The position numbers and the translations under genes are program-made. 64,000 nt of DNA, taken from positions 124,001 through 188,000 of the forward strand of contig JADJQU010000008.1 in NCBI GenBank assembly GCA_016712565.1, in the 5' to 3' direction. The DNA is from Planctomycetota bacterium. Its GTDB lineage: Bacteria; Planctomycetota; UBA1135; GCA-002686595. Each line of letters begins with the position of its first letter. The stretch's first letter is position 1. The notes beneath the pieces are model-generated. The model was not told the DNA's origin. It saw only the letters and a list, made by a program, of their open reading frames with translations, and made no database searches. Of this stretch, positions 45,656-54,792 are shown one piece after another.

Positions 45656-46654
45656 ATGCGCGTCGTCTTCTTCGGTTCGCCACCCTTCGCCCTGCCGGTG
45701 TTCGCGCGCCTCCTCGACGGCGCGCACCGGCCCCTGGCCCTGGTGACGCCTCCGGATCGTCCACGGGGTCGCGGCCAGAAGCTCGAACCCTCGGCGTTGG
45801 TGGAACTGGCCCGCGCCCGCGGCGTGCCGGTGCTGCAGCCCGCCTCGCCCCACACGCCGGAGTTCCTGGCGGAGCTTCGCGCCCTGGCGCCCGACGTGCT
45901 CGTGGTGGCGAGCTACGGCGTGATCATGAAGGAGGAGCTGCTCGCCCTGGCGCCCTTCGGCGCCCTCAATGTGCACGCCTCGCTGCTGCCGCGCCACCGC
46001 GGCGCCTCGCCGATCCAGGCCGCGATCTTGGCCGGGGACGCGACCACCGGCGTGTGCGTGCAGCGCATGGTCAAGGCACTGGACGAAGGCGACGTGCTGT
46101 GCTCCGCGGAGCGGCCCATCGGATCCGAGGAGACCGCGGGCGAGCTCCTGGGTGCTCTCGCGCCCTTGGGCGGCGAGGTGCTCGTGGACGCGCTGGATCT
46201 GCTCGCGGCGGGCAAGGCGGTCTTCACGCCCCAGGACGGCGCGCGGGCCACCTACGCGCGCAAGCTGAAGAAGGAGCACGGCCGTCTCGACTTCGCCCGC
46301 CCGGCCGCGGAGCTCGCGCGCCTGATCCGCGCCCTCCATCCCTGGCCCACCGCCCGGTGCCTCGACCCCAAGGGTCGCGAGCTCTCGATCCTGCGGGCCC
46401 GGGTCCACGGCGGGAGCCCGGGGGGGGGCGCCGCGGAGAGGCTCGGACAGCCGGGCGAACTGCTCGCGCATCCTGGCGACGGACTCTGCATCGCCTGCGG
46501 CGAGGGGGCGTTGGACGTGCTCGAGGTGACGCCCGTGGGCAAGCGCCCCATGGCGGCGGCGGAGTTCCAGCGCGGCGCGCGCTTCGCCCCCGGATCGCGC
46601 TTCACTTCCCTGCCGCCCGGAACCCCGTCCACGGCCGCGCCCGCGGCACCCTGA
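45656..46654 (+). CDS. fmt: methionyl-tRNA formyltransferase
   Basis: 332 aa. Formylates initiator Met-tRNA using 10-formyl-THF. The N-terminal domain starts VVFFGSPPFALPVFARLL; the active-site motif is LNVHASLLPRHRGASPIQAAI, followed by GVCVQRMVKALDEGDVL. The C-terminal OB-like domain contains IRALHPWPTARC. It lies 22 bp after trxA and 3 bp before rsmB, the classical fmt-rsmB pairing. Confidence 0.95.
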   Translation: MRVVFFGSPPFALPVFARLLDGAHRPLALVTPPDRPRGRGQKLEPSALVELARARGVPVLQPASPHTPEFLAELRALAPDVLVVASYGVIMKEELLALAPFGALNVHASLLPRHRGASPIQAAILAGDATTGVCVQRMVKALDEGDVLCSAERPIGSEETAGELLGALAPLGGEVLVDALDLLAAGKAVFTPQDGARATYARKLKKEHGRLDFARPAAELARLIRALHPWPTARCLDPKGRELSILRARVHGGSPGGGAAERLGQPGELLAHPGDGLCIACGEGALDVLEVTPVGKRPMAAAEFQRGARFAPGSRFTSLPPGTPSTAAPAAP

Positions 46655-46657
46655 ATC

Positions 46658-48073
46658 ATGCCGCGCTACACCGCCTGGCGATTGCTGCGCTCGGGTTCCC
46701 CGACCCCCCTGCGCGACGTGGACGCCTACGCCGCGGAGCGCGGCCTCGACGGCCGTGATCGCGGCCTCTTGCGCCGCATGATGGGGACGGAGATCCGCCG
46801 GCGCGCCACCCTGCGCGCCATCCTGCGCACCTATGCCCACGGCAAGCCCTCGGCGGACTTCGCGGCCCACCTGCACCTCGCCCTCGTGCAGGCACTGTTC
46901 CTCGACCGCATTCCCGATCACGCCCTGACCAGCGAGACCCTGGCCCTGGTGGACCAGACCTGCCTGCCCGCCGACGTGCGCAACGCCAAGGGGATTCTGC
47001 GGGCGGTTCTGCTCTCGCGCACCCGAGGCCACACGGGCAATCCGCGGCGCGACCTGATCGGCCGGCCCCTGGCCCTGGACCGCGACGTGTTCCACGACCC
47101 GGTGGAGCACCCGTTGCTCTGGGCCGAGGACGCCCTGTCCATCCCCGCGCAGCTGATGAAGGGCTGGGTCGCGCGTTTTGGCGAGGCGCGGGCCCGGGAA
47201 TTGGCGATCTCCGCCCTCGACGAGCCGGAGCTGTCCCTGCGCGCGGCGGGTGTCTCGCGGGAGGCCGTCGCGGCCGAGCTGGCGGCCCTGGGCATCGCCA
47301 CCCGGCCCGGCACCCACCCGCGCATCCTGCTGGCCGCCTCCGAGCTGGCCGAGCGCGTGATCGATTCGGCGCCCATGGCCGAAGGCCGCGTCACCATTCA
47401 AGGGGAGAGCGCGCTGCGAGCGGCCGAGGCCATGGGGGCCGAGGCCGGTGAACGCCTGCTGGACCTGTGCGCCGCCCCGGGCGGAAAGACCGCGGTGCTG
47501 GCCGCGGCCGGTGCCTCCGTGGTGGCCTGCGACGTGGACGAGCGACGTCTAGAGCGGCTGCGCGGCACCCTTGCGCGGCTCGGCCTGGCCGAGCGAGTGG
47601 AGACCCGCGCCAGCGACGGCACCCGCTCGCTCCCCGAGGAACTGTTCGACGGCGTGCTCGTGGACGCGCCCTGCACGAACACCGGCGTCCTCGCCGGCCG
47701 TCCAGAGGCCCGCTGGCGCTATGGACCCAAGGCCAGGGCCGATCTGGTGACGCTCCAGGCGCGCCTCCTGCGCGAGGGAGCCGCTCGGGTCCGCCCCGGC
47801 GGCCGGCTGGTGTGGTCCACCTGCAGCCTGGAACCCGACGAGAACGCGCGGCAAGTGCGCGCCTTCCTGGAGACCGCCCCCGAGTTCACCTTGGAAGAGG
47901 AGGCCCTGGCCCTCCCCAGCGCGCCCACGCCTCCGTCCGCCCACCACCCGCAGGGGGACGCCGACGCCGGCCCGACCCCCGCGGCCCCCGTGGTCCTGGA
48001 GACCCCCGGGCCCGAATCGGGCGCGGGGCCCATCGACGGCGGGTACTTCGCGCGCCTGCGGCGGTATCGTTGA
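46658..48073 (+). CDS. rsmB: 16S rRNA (cytosine-967-C5)-methyltransferase RsmB (Sun)
   Basis: 471 aa. The N-terminal NusB-like domain (FAAHLHLALVQALFLDRIPDHALTSETLAL, NAKGILRAVLL) is followed by an m5C methyltransferase: SAM motif LLDLCAAPGGKTAVLAA, motif IV DAPCTNTGVL with its catalytic-release Cys, and motif VI VWSTCSLEPDENARQV with the nucleophile Cys. A Pro/Ala-rich insertion sits before the terminal GGYFARLRRYR. Starts 3 bp after fmt. Confidence 0.93.
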   Translation: MPRYTAWRLLRSGSPTPLRDVDAYAAERGLDGRDRGLLRRMMGTEIRRRATLRAILRTYAHGKPSADFAAHLHLALVQALFLDRIPDHALTSETLALVDQTCLPADVRNAKGILRAVLLSRTRGHTGNPRRDLIGRPLALDRDVFHDPVEHPLLWAEDALSIPAQLMKGWVARFGEARARELAISALDEPELSLRAAGVSREAVAAELAALGIATRPGTHPRILLAASELAERVIDSAPMAEGRVTIQGESALRAAEAMGAEAGERLLDLCAAPGGKTAVLAAAGASVVACDVDERRLERLRGTLARLGLAERVETRASDGTRSLPEELFDGVLVDAPCTNTGVLAGRPEARWRYGPKARADLVTLQARLLREGAARVRPGGRLVWSTCSLEPDENARQVRAFLETAPEFTLEEEALALPSAPTPPSAHHPQGDADAGPTPAAPVVLETPGPESGAGPIDGGYFARLRRYR

Positions 48074-48103
48074 ATCCCCACCCCTTCCGCGGAGACTGAC
48101 CGA

Positions 48104-48646
48104 ATGGCCCGCTCGTCCTCATCCAACGACCGCTCGCGCTCCACCAAGGGAGGCACCAACCCGGCCATCGTGCCGGGAGTGATGGCGCTCGTGCTCATCG
48201 TGGTCGCGGTGTTCGCCGCGGTCATGACGCGCAAGCCCAAGGAAGATCCCAACGCGGCGACGACCAAGCCCAAGCCCTTCGCCGACATGCCCCCCGAGGA
48301 GCTGCCGCCGCCGAAGCAGCACAAGCCGGGGTCCAACCTGCCCGATGCCCCCGACGGACTGCTGACCGAGCCCCTGTGGGTCGAGGCCAAGGCCCTCGCG
48401 GCCGAGGCGCGCCTGCTGTACGACGAAACCGTGGCGGCCAAGACCAAAGGGGACCTGTCGTTGGCCGCCGAAAAGGGCGTGGCCGCGCGGCTCAAGTACG
48501 ACAAGGCGGCCGAAATGACCGCCGAGTGGGAGGAGAGCCTGCTCTCGAAGTTCAATGAGCGCGATCCCAAGGTCAGCGCGATCAAGAGCGAGCGCACCGA
48601 CTGGTTCAACAAGATGAACTGGCTCAAGAAGAGCGTCGGGCATTGA
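48104..48646 (+). CDS. small membrane-anchored hypothetical protein
   Basis: 180 aa, not recognised. A Ser/Arg-rich cytosolic N-terminus, one transmembrane helix (PGVMALVLIVVAVFAAVM, about 24-41), a Pro-rich linker, then a charged helical domain (LWVEAKALAAEARLLYDETVAAKTKGDLSLAAEKG) resembling a single tetratricopeptide-like unit. It begins 30 bp after rsmB and overlaps the SDR gene start by 4 bp. Confidence 0.7.
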   Translation: MARSSSSNDRSRSTKGGTNPAIVPGVMALVLIVVAVFAAVMTRKPKEDPNAATTKPKPFADMPPEELPPPKQHKPGSNLPDAPDGLLTEPLWVEAKALAAEARLLYDETVAAKTKGDLSLAAEKGVAARLKYDKAAEMTAEWEESLLSKFNERDPKVSAIKSERTDWFNKMNWLKKSVGH

Positions 48647-49467
48647 CCGGAGCGGGCCGCTTCGCGCTGATCACCGGAGCTTCCTCGGGCATCGGCGAGG
48701 CGGTGGCTCGGCTCGCGGCCGAGGAAGGCTGGCGCGTGGCCCTGCTGGGCCGGCGCCACGCGGAACTGGAGCGGGTGCGCGCCTCGCTTCCCCCCTGCGA
48801 GCACGTGAGCCTGGTTTGCGACGTCACCGACGAGGGCGCCGTGGTCCGGGCCCTCGCCGAGGTGGAGCGGAGCTTCGGCCGCCTGGATTTGCTCGTGAAC
48901 AGCGCGGGCACCGGCTACCGCGACACCGTGGAGGATCTGGCCCTCACGCTGGCCCGCCGTGTGTTCGAGACCAACGTGCTCGGCCTGCTCGCCTGCTCGA
49001 AGCACGCCCTCCCGCTGCTGAAGCGCAGCGCCGCCGGCGTCGTGGTCAACGTCTCCAGCGTCGTGGGCCGCCGGGCCGTGCCCGGGCAGGCCGTCTATTC
49101 CGCCAGCAAGGCCGCCGTGTGCTCCCTCGGCGAGGCCCTGCGGATCGAGTGGGCAAGCCACGGCGTCGCGGTCTGCACCTTGAATCCGGGGCTCACGTCC
49201 ACGGGTTTTTTCGCCGCCCAGGCGAATCCGCGCGGCCTGGCGGACCCCGACATGGCGCGCGCCGACGGGGCCGCGGACGTGGCCCGGGCCGTGATGGAAC
49301 TGGTGCGCGAGCCGCGGCCCGAGCTGTACCTGCGGCCGAAGTGGCGTTGGATCGCGGCCCTCACGCCCCTCGCCCCACGCACCGCCGAGCGGCTCTTCGC
49401 CCGCCGCATCGGCGGCCGCAAGTCCACCGGTGGGGCCGACGAGAGCTGGCGCGCTCCCGAGCGCTGA
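48643..49467 (+). CDS. short-chain dehydrogenase/reductase
   Basis: 274 aa from TTG 48643 (TTGA overlap with the preceding stop). Classical SDR: nucleotide-binding ALITGASSGIGEAVA, LVNSAG, catalytic Ser in VNVSSVVGRR and YSASK. The end RPKWRWIAALTPLAPRTAERLFARR resembles SDRs acting on membrane lipids or fatty acyl compounds. Substrate unknown. Confidence 0.88.
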   Translation: MTGAGRFALITGASSGIGEAVARLAAEEGWRVALLGRRHAELERVRASLPPCEHVSLVCDVTDEGAVVRALAEVERSFGRLDLLVNSAGTGYRDTVEDLALTLARRVFETNVLGLLACSKHALPLLKRSAAGVVVNVSSVVGRRAVPGQAVYSASKAAVCSLGEALRIEWASHGVAVCTLNPGLTSTGFFAAQANPRGLADPDMARADGAADVARAVMELVREPRPELYLRPKWRWIAALTPLAPRTAERLFARRIGGRKSTGGADESWRAPER

Positions 49468-49602
49468 CCCCCAGCGCTCCCAAGCAGCCTGGAGCTCGAA
49501 GCACGACCCGAACCAGGGGCTGTTCGTGCCCTGCACCTGCTCCACCGCGCGGCGACCTCCCAGCCAGGCCCGCGGCCGGGCCGGGGGGTACACGAAACCC
49601 GC

Positions 49603-52233
49603 TCAGGGCACGACCGTGATCGCCGCCGGAGTCACCGGCGCACCCTGGAACGAAGTGACGAGGATCGTCGTTTGTCCAACGCTCTTCCCCTTCAACGCCG
49701 CACCCTCGTTGATGGACACGACCCCGGGATGGGCGGTCGACCAATTCACCAGCGTGGTGACGTTGCGAACGGCGCCATTGTCGTAGGTGGCGACGGCCCT
49801 CAGGCTGAGACGAGTCCCCAGGGCAACCGTGGCCTGGGCGGGAAGCACGTCCACGCGCGTCACGAGAGGCGCGACGCCGGCGCTGAGCTGAATCGTCCCC
49901 CCGGCGGCCTCCGTGCCGGTCACGTTGTGGACGAAGTTCCGGAACTTCAGGTGCTTCAGGCCGCCGGTGTCCAAATTCCCGTATCCGCTGACCGCGCCGC
50001 GGCCGTCAAAGAACTCGTACTCATTCGGCGCATGGCAGTAATCGATGCGGGCGCCTCCCAGGGACACCGGGGCCGCGGAAAAGGCCAAGAACGAAGTGCC
50101 GGGACGGACGGCCACAAAACCGTCCTCGGGAATGGCGTAGGCCACGCCCCCCGCGGTCATCAGCCAGGCCGTCGGACTGTGGTTCACGTACAACTCGACC
50201 CCGTTCGCAAAGACCTGCTTGATCTGGGGATGCCGGAACGAATCACAAGTCTCCGTTTGGAAGAGGATCTCCTCGAACGTCCGCAGCTGACCTTGGTGCA
50301 TGTACTGGATCTGCGTCACCGGGCTCTCGAAGTAGAGCGCTTGCAGGGCCTTCGTCAGGTAGTACGACTTGAGCATGCCCGCGAAGGTCAAGTAATTGCC
50401 GACGCCGTTGTAAGGACCGTTGCACTCGAAGTGCGCCATCTTCGAGTAGGTCAGAACATAGGCCCGGTACTTGTCGAGCGCGGCCTCCGTCAGGGGCAGG
50501 AGCGGCAAGCCCGTGCTCATGTCGACGATTCCCGGACCGTCCGAGCGGCCGAAGAACCGGTCGGGAAACCCGTTGCCGTGGTTGGCCTGGATGCGCGACA
50601 TCACTCGCACCTCGTACTCGGGAATCACGGGCCAGTTGGTGGGCGCGCTGGGATCACCAGCAGGGTAGTTGTAGCCGCCGTTGATCCCCGATCCCGTGTT
50701 GATGGCGCGCTGAACGCTGTCGCAGTAGCCGGCCCAAAGCCACTCGCGGCTCGACACATCGGTGCCGATGGACCCTTCGCCGGCCATGGGGCCCGCGTAA
50801 GTGTCCGCCATGGCCCCGAGCCAACGCTGCTGATCGCGGATCCCCTGGCGCAGCGTGCGTGCCCAACTCAGGCCCGCCGTCTGGTCGAGGTGATCGCCAT
50901 CGGCTCCCCCATTGGGGCTTGCGTAGGTCTGAATGTCCACATACCCCATGTTCACGCCGTAGTTGCTTTCCAACAGCTGGGCCTCGCGCGCGGCATGTCG
51001 GCCCGCGGCCGTCACGGAAAGCAGGGGCAGGTTGCTCAAGATCGCGAGCTTCCAGCCGCCGTTGGCCTTGCGGGCGATCTGCGTGGCGTCATACACCCCG
51101 GCCGGTGCGGTGATGGGCATCGCCGCGAACGACGTGTTGGCGCCCAGCAGATAGCCCTTGGCGACCCCGGCCTGGATCGCCGTGGTGAACAGCGCCGGGT
51201 CCTTCGCGGGATACCAGTCCGGTCCGAAGTTCTCCCCGATCCAGTCCGGTGCCGAGTTCGACCAGCGGAAGTAATAGCCGGCGAGGTCATCGAGGCCCCA
51301 GGACTCGAACAGGTCCCAGAGGGCGGGGTAGTCATCCCAGACCGAATTGGGGAAATCGACCATCACGCGGCCGGTCAGCAGATCTCGATAGGGCGATCCA
51401 GGCCAGTTGGGCGTGACCAGCACGTCCTTGATCGAACTCGAGATCGTCAGGTTGAGCGTGTCGTCCAGAGAGCCGCAGACCTTCCCGTCGCTTTGTCGGT
51501 TGTAGAGATTGAAGGTCTCGAAGCCGTACCGGACGCTGCTCATGCCCGCTTGGAGCGTGTCCCGCAGCAAGTTCGCCCCGGCGGCGTTGCTGTTCACCAG
51601 GTCGAGCATGTTGCCCAGGAAGTAGTGGGCCTGTCCCTTGCGAAAGAGCACGACCGGCGTGCCAAGGGCACCCTGAATGGTCAAGTACTTCGGCTCTTCC
51701 GTGCCCTGCGTGGGCCCCACGTAGAGACCAGCCCAGTTCTTCAGATGGGCCGTGCCGCCGTCGAGGTCCTGGACTCGGATGCGCAAGTTCTTGCCGGTCA
51801 GCCTGTAGGTCGTCCGCATGTGGTGGACGCCTTCATAGTTGAGGGTGTAGTCGAGGAAGACCGCCTCCGCGCTGGCGCTGACGCCGGTGAGACTCGTGTA
51901 CGGCGCAAGCTGCGCGGGGAAAAGGCACTGTCCCGCGTTGTTTCGGAAGCACACGCCGCCGTCGCGAATCGGCCAGCAGTCGCTGGTGGCCTCATAGATG
52001 CGAATCGCACCCCTGGCCACGCTCGCATCCGTGGTGTCCAGCCGATAGGAGATCGTCTCGTCCCCCACGAAGGTCAGCAGGTACACGCCGGCGGCCTGCG
52101 TCACCGTCACCACGCCGGGCGAGGTGGCCCCGGTGTGGATCAGCTGATTCCGTGTGGCCTGCCCATGGACACTCCGCGTCCCTGCGCCGAGAAGAAGCAG
52201 CGTGAGCGAACACGTCAGAAACGCTTTGAGCAT
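49603..52233 (-). CDS. large exported protein, glycoside-hydrolase-like, with C-terminal bacterial Ig-like (Big) domain
   Basis: 876 aa from ATG 52233 with GGGGG 7 nt upstream; signal peptide MLKAFLTCSLTLLLLGAGTRSVHG. The central region (LFESWGLDDLAGYYFRWSNSAPDWIGENFGPDWYP, NMGYVDIQTYASPNGGADGDHLD, YEVRVMSRIQANHGNGFPDRFFG) has the spacing of TIM-barrel glycoside hydrolases of the DUF5696/GH101-like type, with acidic residues that could be catalytic, but I cannot name the family. The last 90 residues are a Big-type fold (ATVALGTRLSLRAVATYDNGAVRNVTTLVNWSTAHPGVVSINEGAALKGKSVGQTTI). It is probably secreted. Codon and amino acid use (more Asn, Tyr, Thr) is unlike its housekeeping neighbours, so recent acquisition is possible. 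Confidence 0.68.
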   Translation of the reverse strand: MLKAFLTCSLTLLLLGAGTRSVHGQATRNQLIHTGATSPGVVTVTQAAGVYLLTFVGDETISYRLDTTDASVARGAIRIYEATSDCWPIRDGGVCFRNNAGQCLFPAQLAPYTSLTGVSASAEAVFLDYTLNYEGVHHMRTTYRLTGKNLRIRVQDLDGGTAHLKNWAGLYVGPTQGTEEPKYLTIQGALGTPVVLFRKGQAHYFLGNMLDLVNSNAAGANLLRDTLQAGMSSVRYGFETFNLYNRQSDGKVCGSLDDTLNLTISSSIKDVLVTPNWPGSPYRDLLTGRVMVDFPNSVWDDYPALWDLFESWGLDDLAGYYFRWSNSAPDWIGENFGPDWYPAKDPALFTTAIQAGVAKGYLLGANTSFAAMPITAPAGVYDATQIARKANGGWKLAILSNLPLLSVTAAGRHAAREAQLLESNYGVNMGYVDIQTYASPNGGADGDHLDQTAGLSWARTLRQGIRDQQRWLGAMADTYAGPMAGEGSIGTDVSSREWLWAGYCDSVQRAINTGSGINGGYNYPAGDPSAPTNWPVIPEYEVRVMSRIQANHGNGFPDRFFGRSDGPGIVDMSTGLPLLPLTEAALDKYRAYVLTYSKMAHFECNGPYNGVGNYLTFAGMLKSYYLTKALQALYFESPVTQIQYMHQGQLRTFEEILFQTETCDSFRHPQIKQVFANGVELYVNHSPTAWLMTAGGVAYAIPEDGFVAVRPGTSFLAFSAAPVSLGGARIDYCHAPNEYEFFDGRGAVSGYGNLDTGGLKHLKFRNFVHNVTGTEAAGGTIQLSAGVAPLVTRVDVLPAQATVALGTRLSLRAVATYDNGAVRNVTTLVNWSTAHPGVVSINEGAALKGKSVGQTTILVTSFQGAPVTPAAITVVP

Positions 52234-52557
52234 TGGAAATCCCCCAGGATCCATTGGCGTGGCCCACACGCGCGAGTCGGAGAAATCCGACGAAGAAATT
52301 GCGCCGGGGCCACAGGGCATCGCGCTCCCAGCCCGGTCCAGCGGGATCTCCCGCCGGCGAACGCCACGCCCTCCCAGGGTGCCGCTCCGCGCCCCGCTGA
52401 GCCTGTAACTCAGCGGGTCGGACATCCAAGCCCCGAATTCGACGGCCCAGGACGCCCAAATCCGAGAGGGTGGGCGGTCGGCATCCGCCCCGAAGTGCGA
52501 GCCGGTGGCGCCACCCGGGGGCGCCCCTGGTTCCAGACCGTGCTTCGAGGTGCGGCC
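52234..52557. other. 324-bp leader/intergenic region upstream of the exported Big-domain protein
   Basis: It contains the perfect hairpin GTCGGA-GAAA-TCCGAC (52276-52291). It would lie in the 5' leader of the minus-strand gene at 49603-52233 if transcription starts further upstream. No gene seen. Confidence 0.5.
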
Positions 52558-53361
52558 CTAGTTCGACCTGTTGGCGTGAGCGCACTCGCGCAGGCGGCGC
52601 GCAAGTTCAGCTTCCACCCCGTCTCGCCGCAGTTCCAGTTCCAGAGCGCCTCGGCCGGTGAGGGTCTCGTACAGGACGCAGCCCGCCAGATAGGTTCCCG
52701 CGGGCGACGGGTGGCTGCCGTCCGCATCGAAGAGCGGCGGCGGCGGCTTCCGGTCGATCAGCGAGCCCCAGGCGTCCCCGACCCGGGCGATGCGCGCCTT
52801 CGAGTTCGCGGCGGCCTTGTCGTAGGCCGCGGAAATCGCAGTCTGCATGCGCTTCGGCGAGCCCTTGGACCAATCTTCCTTGTATTCGGGCGCCCCCTCG
52901 CGACGGGCCCAAGTCTGATAGAGCACGGGCACGGCCCCGGCGTTCTGCACCTCGACGATCAACTTGCGCGCGTGGGTCAGGAACTCCTCGGTGTTGGCGA
53001 CCGGTTCCAGGCTCTGTCCCTGGAGCACCACGTGCGTGAATTTGCCCGAGCGGATCTTCTCCAGGGCCCCCGTGCTCTCCCAGTGCTGCTTCATCGTGGC
53101 GCCCCCGGGGGTCACGCTCTCGACCGCGATCTTCGGCGCCCCCGCGTCGGCGGCACCCAGGTCGACCACGAGCTTGGGCAGGTCGTTGACGTAGCAGTAG
53201 CTGTTGCCGACGAACAGGACGCGCAACTCCTTCGCCGAAGCTTCCTGCTTCCCCTCGGGCTTGGGCTTCGGCGACTGGGCGGCGAATCCCAAGGCCGAAA
53301 ACAGCGCCAGGCACAGGCCGAGCTTCAGGAAACCGCGCCGCGTGTTCGTCGAAGTGCTCAT
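52558..53361 (-). CDS. Tat-exported SGNH-like hydrolase
   Basis: 267 aa from ATG 53361. A twin-arginine signal (NTRRGFLKLGLCLALFSALG) precedes the catalytic block LRVLFVGNSYCYVNDLP with GNSY in place of GDS. VVLQGQSLEPV resembles block III and the end has DGSHPSPAGTYLAG (the D-x-x-H block). This is the GDSL/SGNH fold used by acyl esterases on sugars or peptidoglycan. A peptide/rhamnogalacturonan acetylesterase is a guess only. An upstream in-frame ATG at 53385 would add 8 residues. Confidence 0.8.
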   Translation of the reverse strand: MSTSTNTRRGFLKLGLCLALFSALGFAAQSPKPKPEGKQEASAKELRVLFVGNSYCYVNDLPKLVVDLGAADAGAPKIAVESVTPGGATMKQHWESTGALEKIRSGKFTHVVLQGQSLEPVANTEEFLTHARKLIVEVQNAGAVPVLYQTWARREGAPEYKEDWSKGSPKRMQTAISAAYDKAAANSKARIARVGDAWGSLIDRKPPPPLFDADGSHPSPAGTYLAGCVLYETLTGRGALELELRRDGVEAELARRLRECAHANRSN

Positions 53362-53381
53362 CGGTGGGCGGAGAATAGCAT

Positions 53382-53579
53382 CCAAGGCACGTCCCGGACT
53401 TCAACGCGCGCATCCGGAACGGCGTCGCCCCACTGCTCGTGGCCGGCACGCGGGTCTGGGCCCAGTGCTGGTCCCGGGATCCGCAAGGGCCCTTCGGCTT
53501 GAGCCTGTCGAACGCGATCCGCTTCGGAGTCCTTCCGCAGACGAGCTGTAGGCCGAAGGAGTCAGGCGCCGTTCAGTAG
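53382..53579 (+). pseudogene. orphan fragment of a secreted-protein C-terminal module
   Basis: An open plus-strand stretch without start codon reads RNGVAPLLVAGTRVWAQCW, then SRDPQGPFGLSLSNAIRFGV and ends at TAG 53577-53579. This matches the C-terminal module ending many exported planctomycete-type proteins. The intact copy in this window is NVQFWGRDPGFPPPVDAALS... in the SBBP protein. The rest of the gene is missing, so this is a relic. Confidence 0.5.
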
Positions 53580-54352
53580 CGCCAGCTCACTCCCAAGGAG
53601 AGCAACGCGTCGGGCGAGTCCTCGTTCAGGCCGAAGTCGCCGGAGAGATCCAACTGGAGGTCCTGGTTGAGCAGGAACGCCACTCCCGCCCCGGCCAGAG
53701 CCTGGTCGTCCGCCAGGTGGAAGCCGGGAAGGTATCCCAGCTCCACGTAGCTGCTCCACCGGGCGGAGAGGGTCTGACCGTAGAGCACCGCGAAGTTCCC
53801 CTGCAGCCCGTCGTCGCCACCCGACGGCGTGCGAACGGCGCCGGCGAGCCCCCGCAGCAGGCGGCCGTGCCCAAGATCCCAATCGGCGGCCAGGTTCAGG
53901 CTGTAGCCGGCCTGATGGGCAGTGAACTCGTCCTCGCCCACGGGCAAGCGCGCGCCGAAGATCAGGGCGGCGCGCGGAAGGAATCCCCGGGGCTCGAGGA
54001 GTGCGGCCTTGGCTCCCAACTCGACGTCGCCCCAGCCCTCGATCGTGGTGTGGGCCTGGTCGTCGCGCACGCTCGTGTACAGCGGACTGCCCAGCCGCAA
54101 TTCGAGGTCGCTGCACAGTCCATAACGCAGCTGGAGCGGAGCATTCCAGGCCGTCGTGTCCGCTCCGTCCCCGCGGGTAACGGCCAGATTCGGCGCTCCC
54201 AGCTCGGCCTGGAAACGACCGGTGGGAACCAGCCAGGGCGTGTACGTGAGTCCCGGGCGATCGGTGCTGATCGTGTCCTGGGCGAGCGACAGCGAAGCGA
54301 GAGCGCTGAGCGCCCAGGAACAGGCCAGCAGGTGGGCGGGGTGCGACGACAT
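53573..54352 (-). CDS. outer-membrane transporter-like beta-barrel (phenol MetA-degradation family type)
   Basis: 259 aa. Signal peptide to about residue 24. Then DTISTDRPGLTYTPWLVPTGRFQAELG, a family hallmark, and alternating beta strands (YSLNLAADWDLGHGRLLRGLAGAVRT, YVELGYLPGFHL) ending in LSLGVSWRY, with the C-terminal aromatic of outer membrane proteins. Likely an outer-membrane channel of unknown solute. Divergent from kdp across about 200 bp. Confidence 0.75.
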   Translation of the reverse strand: MSSHPAHLLACSWALSALASLSLAQDTISTDRPGLTYTPWLVPTGRFQAELGAPNLAVTRGDGADTTAWNAPLQLRYGLCSDLELRLGSPLYTSVRDDQAHTTIEGWGDVELGAKAALLEPRGFLPRAALIFGARLPVGEDEFTAHQAGYSLNLAADWDLGHGRLLRGLAGAVRTPSGGDDGLQGNFAVLYGQTLSARWSSYVELGYLPGFHLADDQALAGAGVAFLLNQDLQLDLSGDFGLNEDSPDALLSLGVSWRY

Positions 54353-54469
54353 GGGGAAGCGGGAGCTTGGGGTTGTGGTGGAAGCGAACGCGCGACAGGA
54401 GTCGCGCCGACAACCTGGGGCCCGCCGAGGCCCGTGACCATCGACCGCGCCGCGTTTTGGCGCTTCCCT

Positions 54470-54525
54470 AGCGCCGAGGCGCTTCGATTTAGCGACTCCT
54501 TAGTGCGAACCGCACCTAGAGTCGC
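54470..54525. promoter_or_regulatory. nested inverted repeats upstream of the kdp operon
   Basis: AGCGCC-GA-GGCGCT (54470-54483) is a possible operator. GCGACT...GTGCG-AAC-CGCAC...AGTCGC (54492-54525) is a nested hairpin that includes a -10-like TAGAGT (54517-54522). Either could be the KdpE-controlled regulatory site or a leader hairpin. No YdaO-type c-di-AMP riboswitch pattern is apparent. Confidence 0.4.
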
Positions 54526-54549
54526 GGCGAAGCCACCCCGGCAACGGCC

Positions 54550-54678
54550 ATGAACGTCGAAGACCTGATCTACATCGCGACCGCACTGGCGTGCTTCGTC
54601 CTGTTCGACCGGCTCGTGGCCTGGATCGACCCGCCCGCCTCGCGAGAGAACGCCGCGGACGGAGAGGCGCGGAGGTGA
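54550..54678 (+). CDS. small single-helix membrane protein leading the kdp operon
   Basis: 42 aa: MNVEDLIYIATALACFVLFD continues RLVAWIDPPASRENA... One transmembrane helix. Short proteins of this kind precede kdpF in several bacterial kdp operons and resemble KdpF in size, but this is not KdpF. It starts 4 bp before kdpF ends its leader, with only 4 bp between them. Could assist Kdp assembly. Confidence 0.7.
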   Translation: MNVEDLIYIATALACFVLFDRLVAWIDPPASRENAADGEARR

Positions 54679-54682
54679 CGCC

Positions 54683-54775
54683 GTGGAACCGCTGCATGGA
54701 ATCGCGCTGGTTTTGACCCTGATGCTCGTCGTGTACCTGTTCGTCGCCCTCTTCGATCCCGAACGGTTCGACTGA
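54683..54775 (+). CDS. kdpF: KdpF subunit of the potassium-transporting ATPase
   Basis: 30 aa from GTG 54683: EPLHGIALVLTLMLVVYLFV then ALFDPERFD. The single helix and PERF-type ending match KdpF, a stabilising peptide of KdpFABC. It is 4 bp after the preceding small ORF and 17 bp before kdpA. Confidence 0.88.
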   Translation: MEPLHGIALVLTLMLVVYLFVALFDPERFD

Positions 54776-54792
54776 CCTCCACCGGAACTCCC

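Noticed and set aside
49672..53502. 1276-residue plus-strand open frame
   Set aside because: Antisense to two exported protein genes. Only the region after 53382, in a different frame, resembles a real protein module.
54353..54549. possible c-di-AMP (YdaO-type) riboswitch before kdp
   Set aside because: Only simple inverted repeats are visible; the required multi-helix conserved elements are not.
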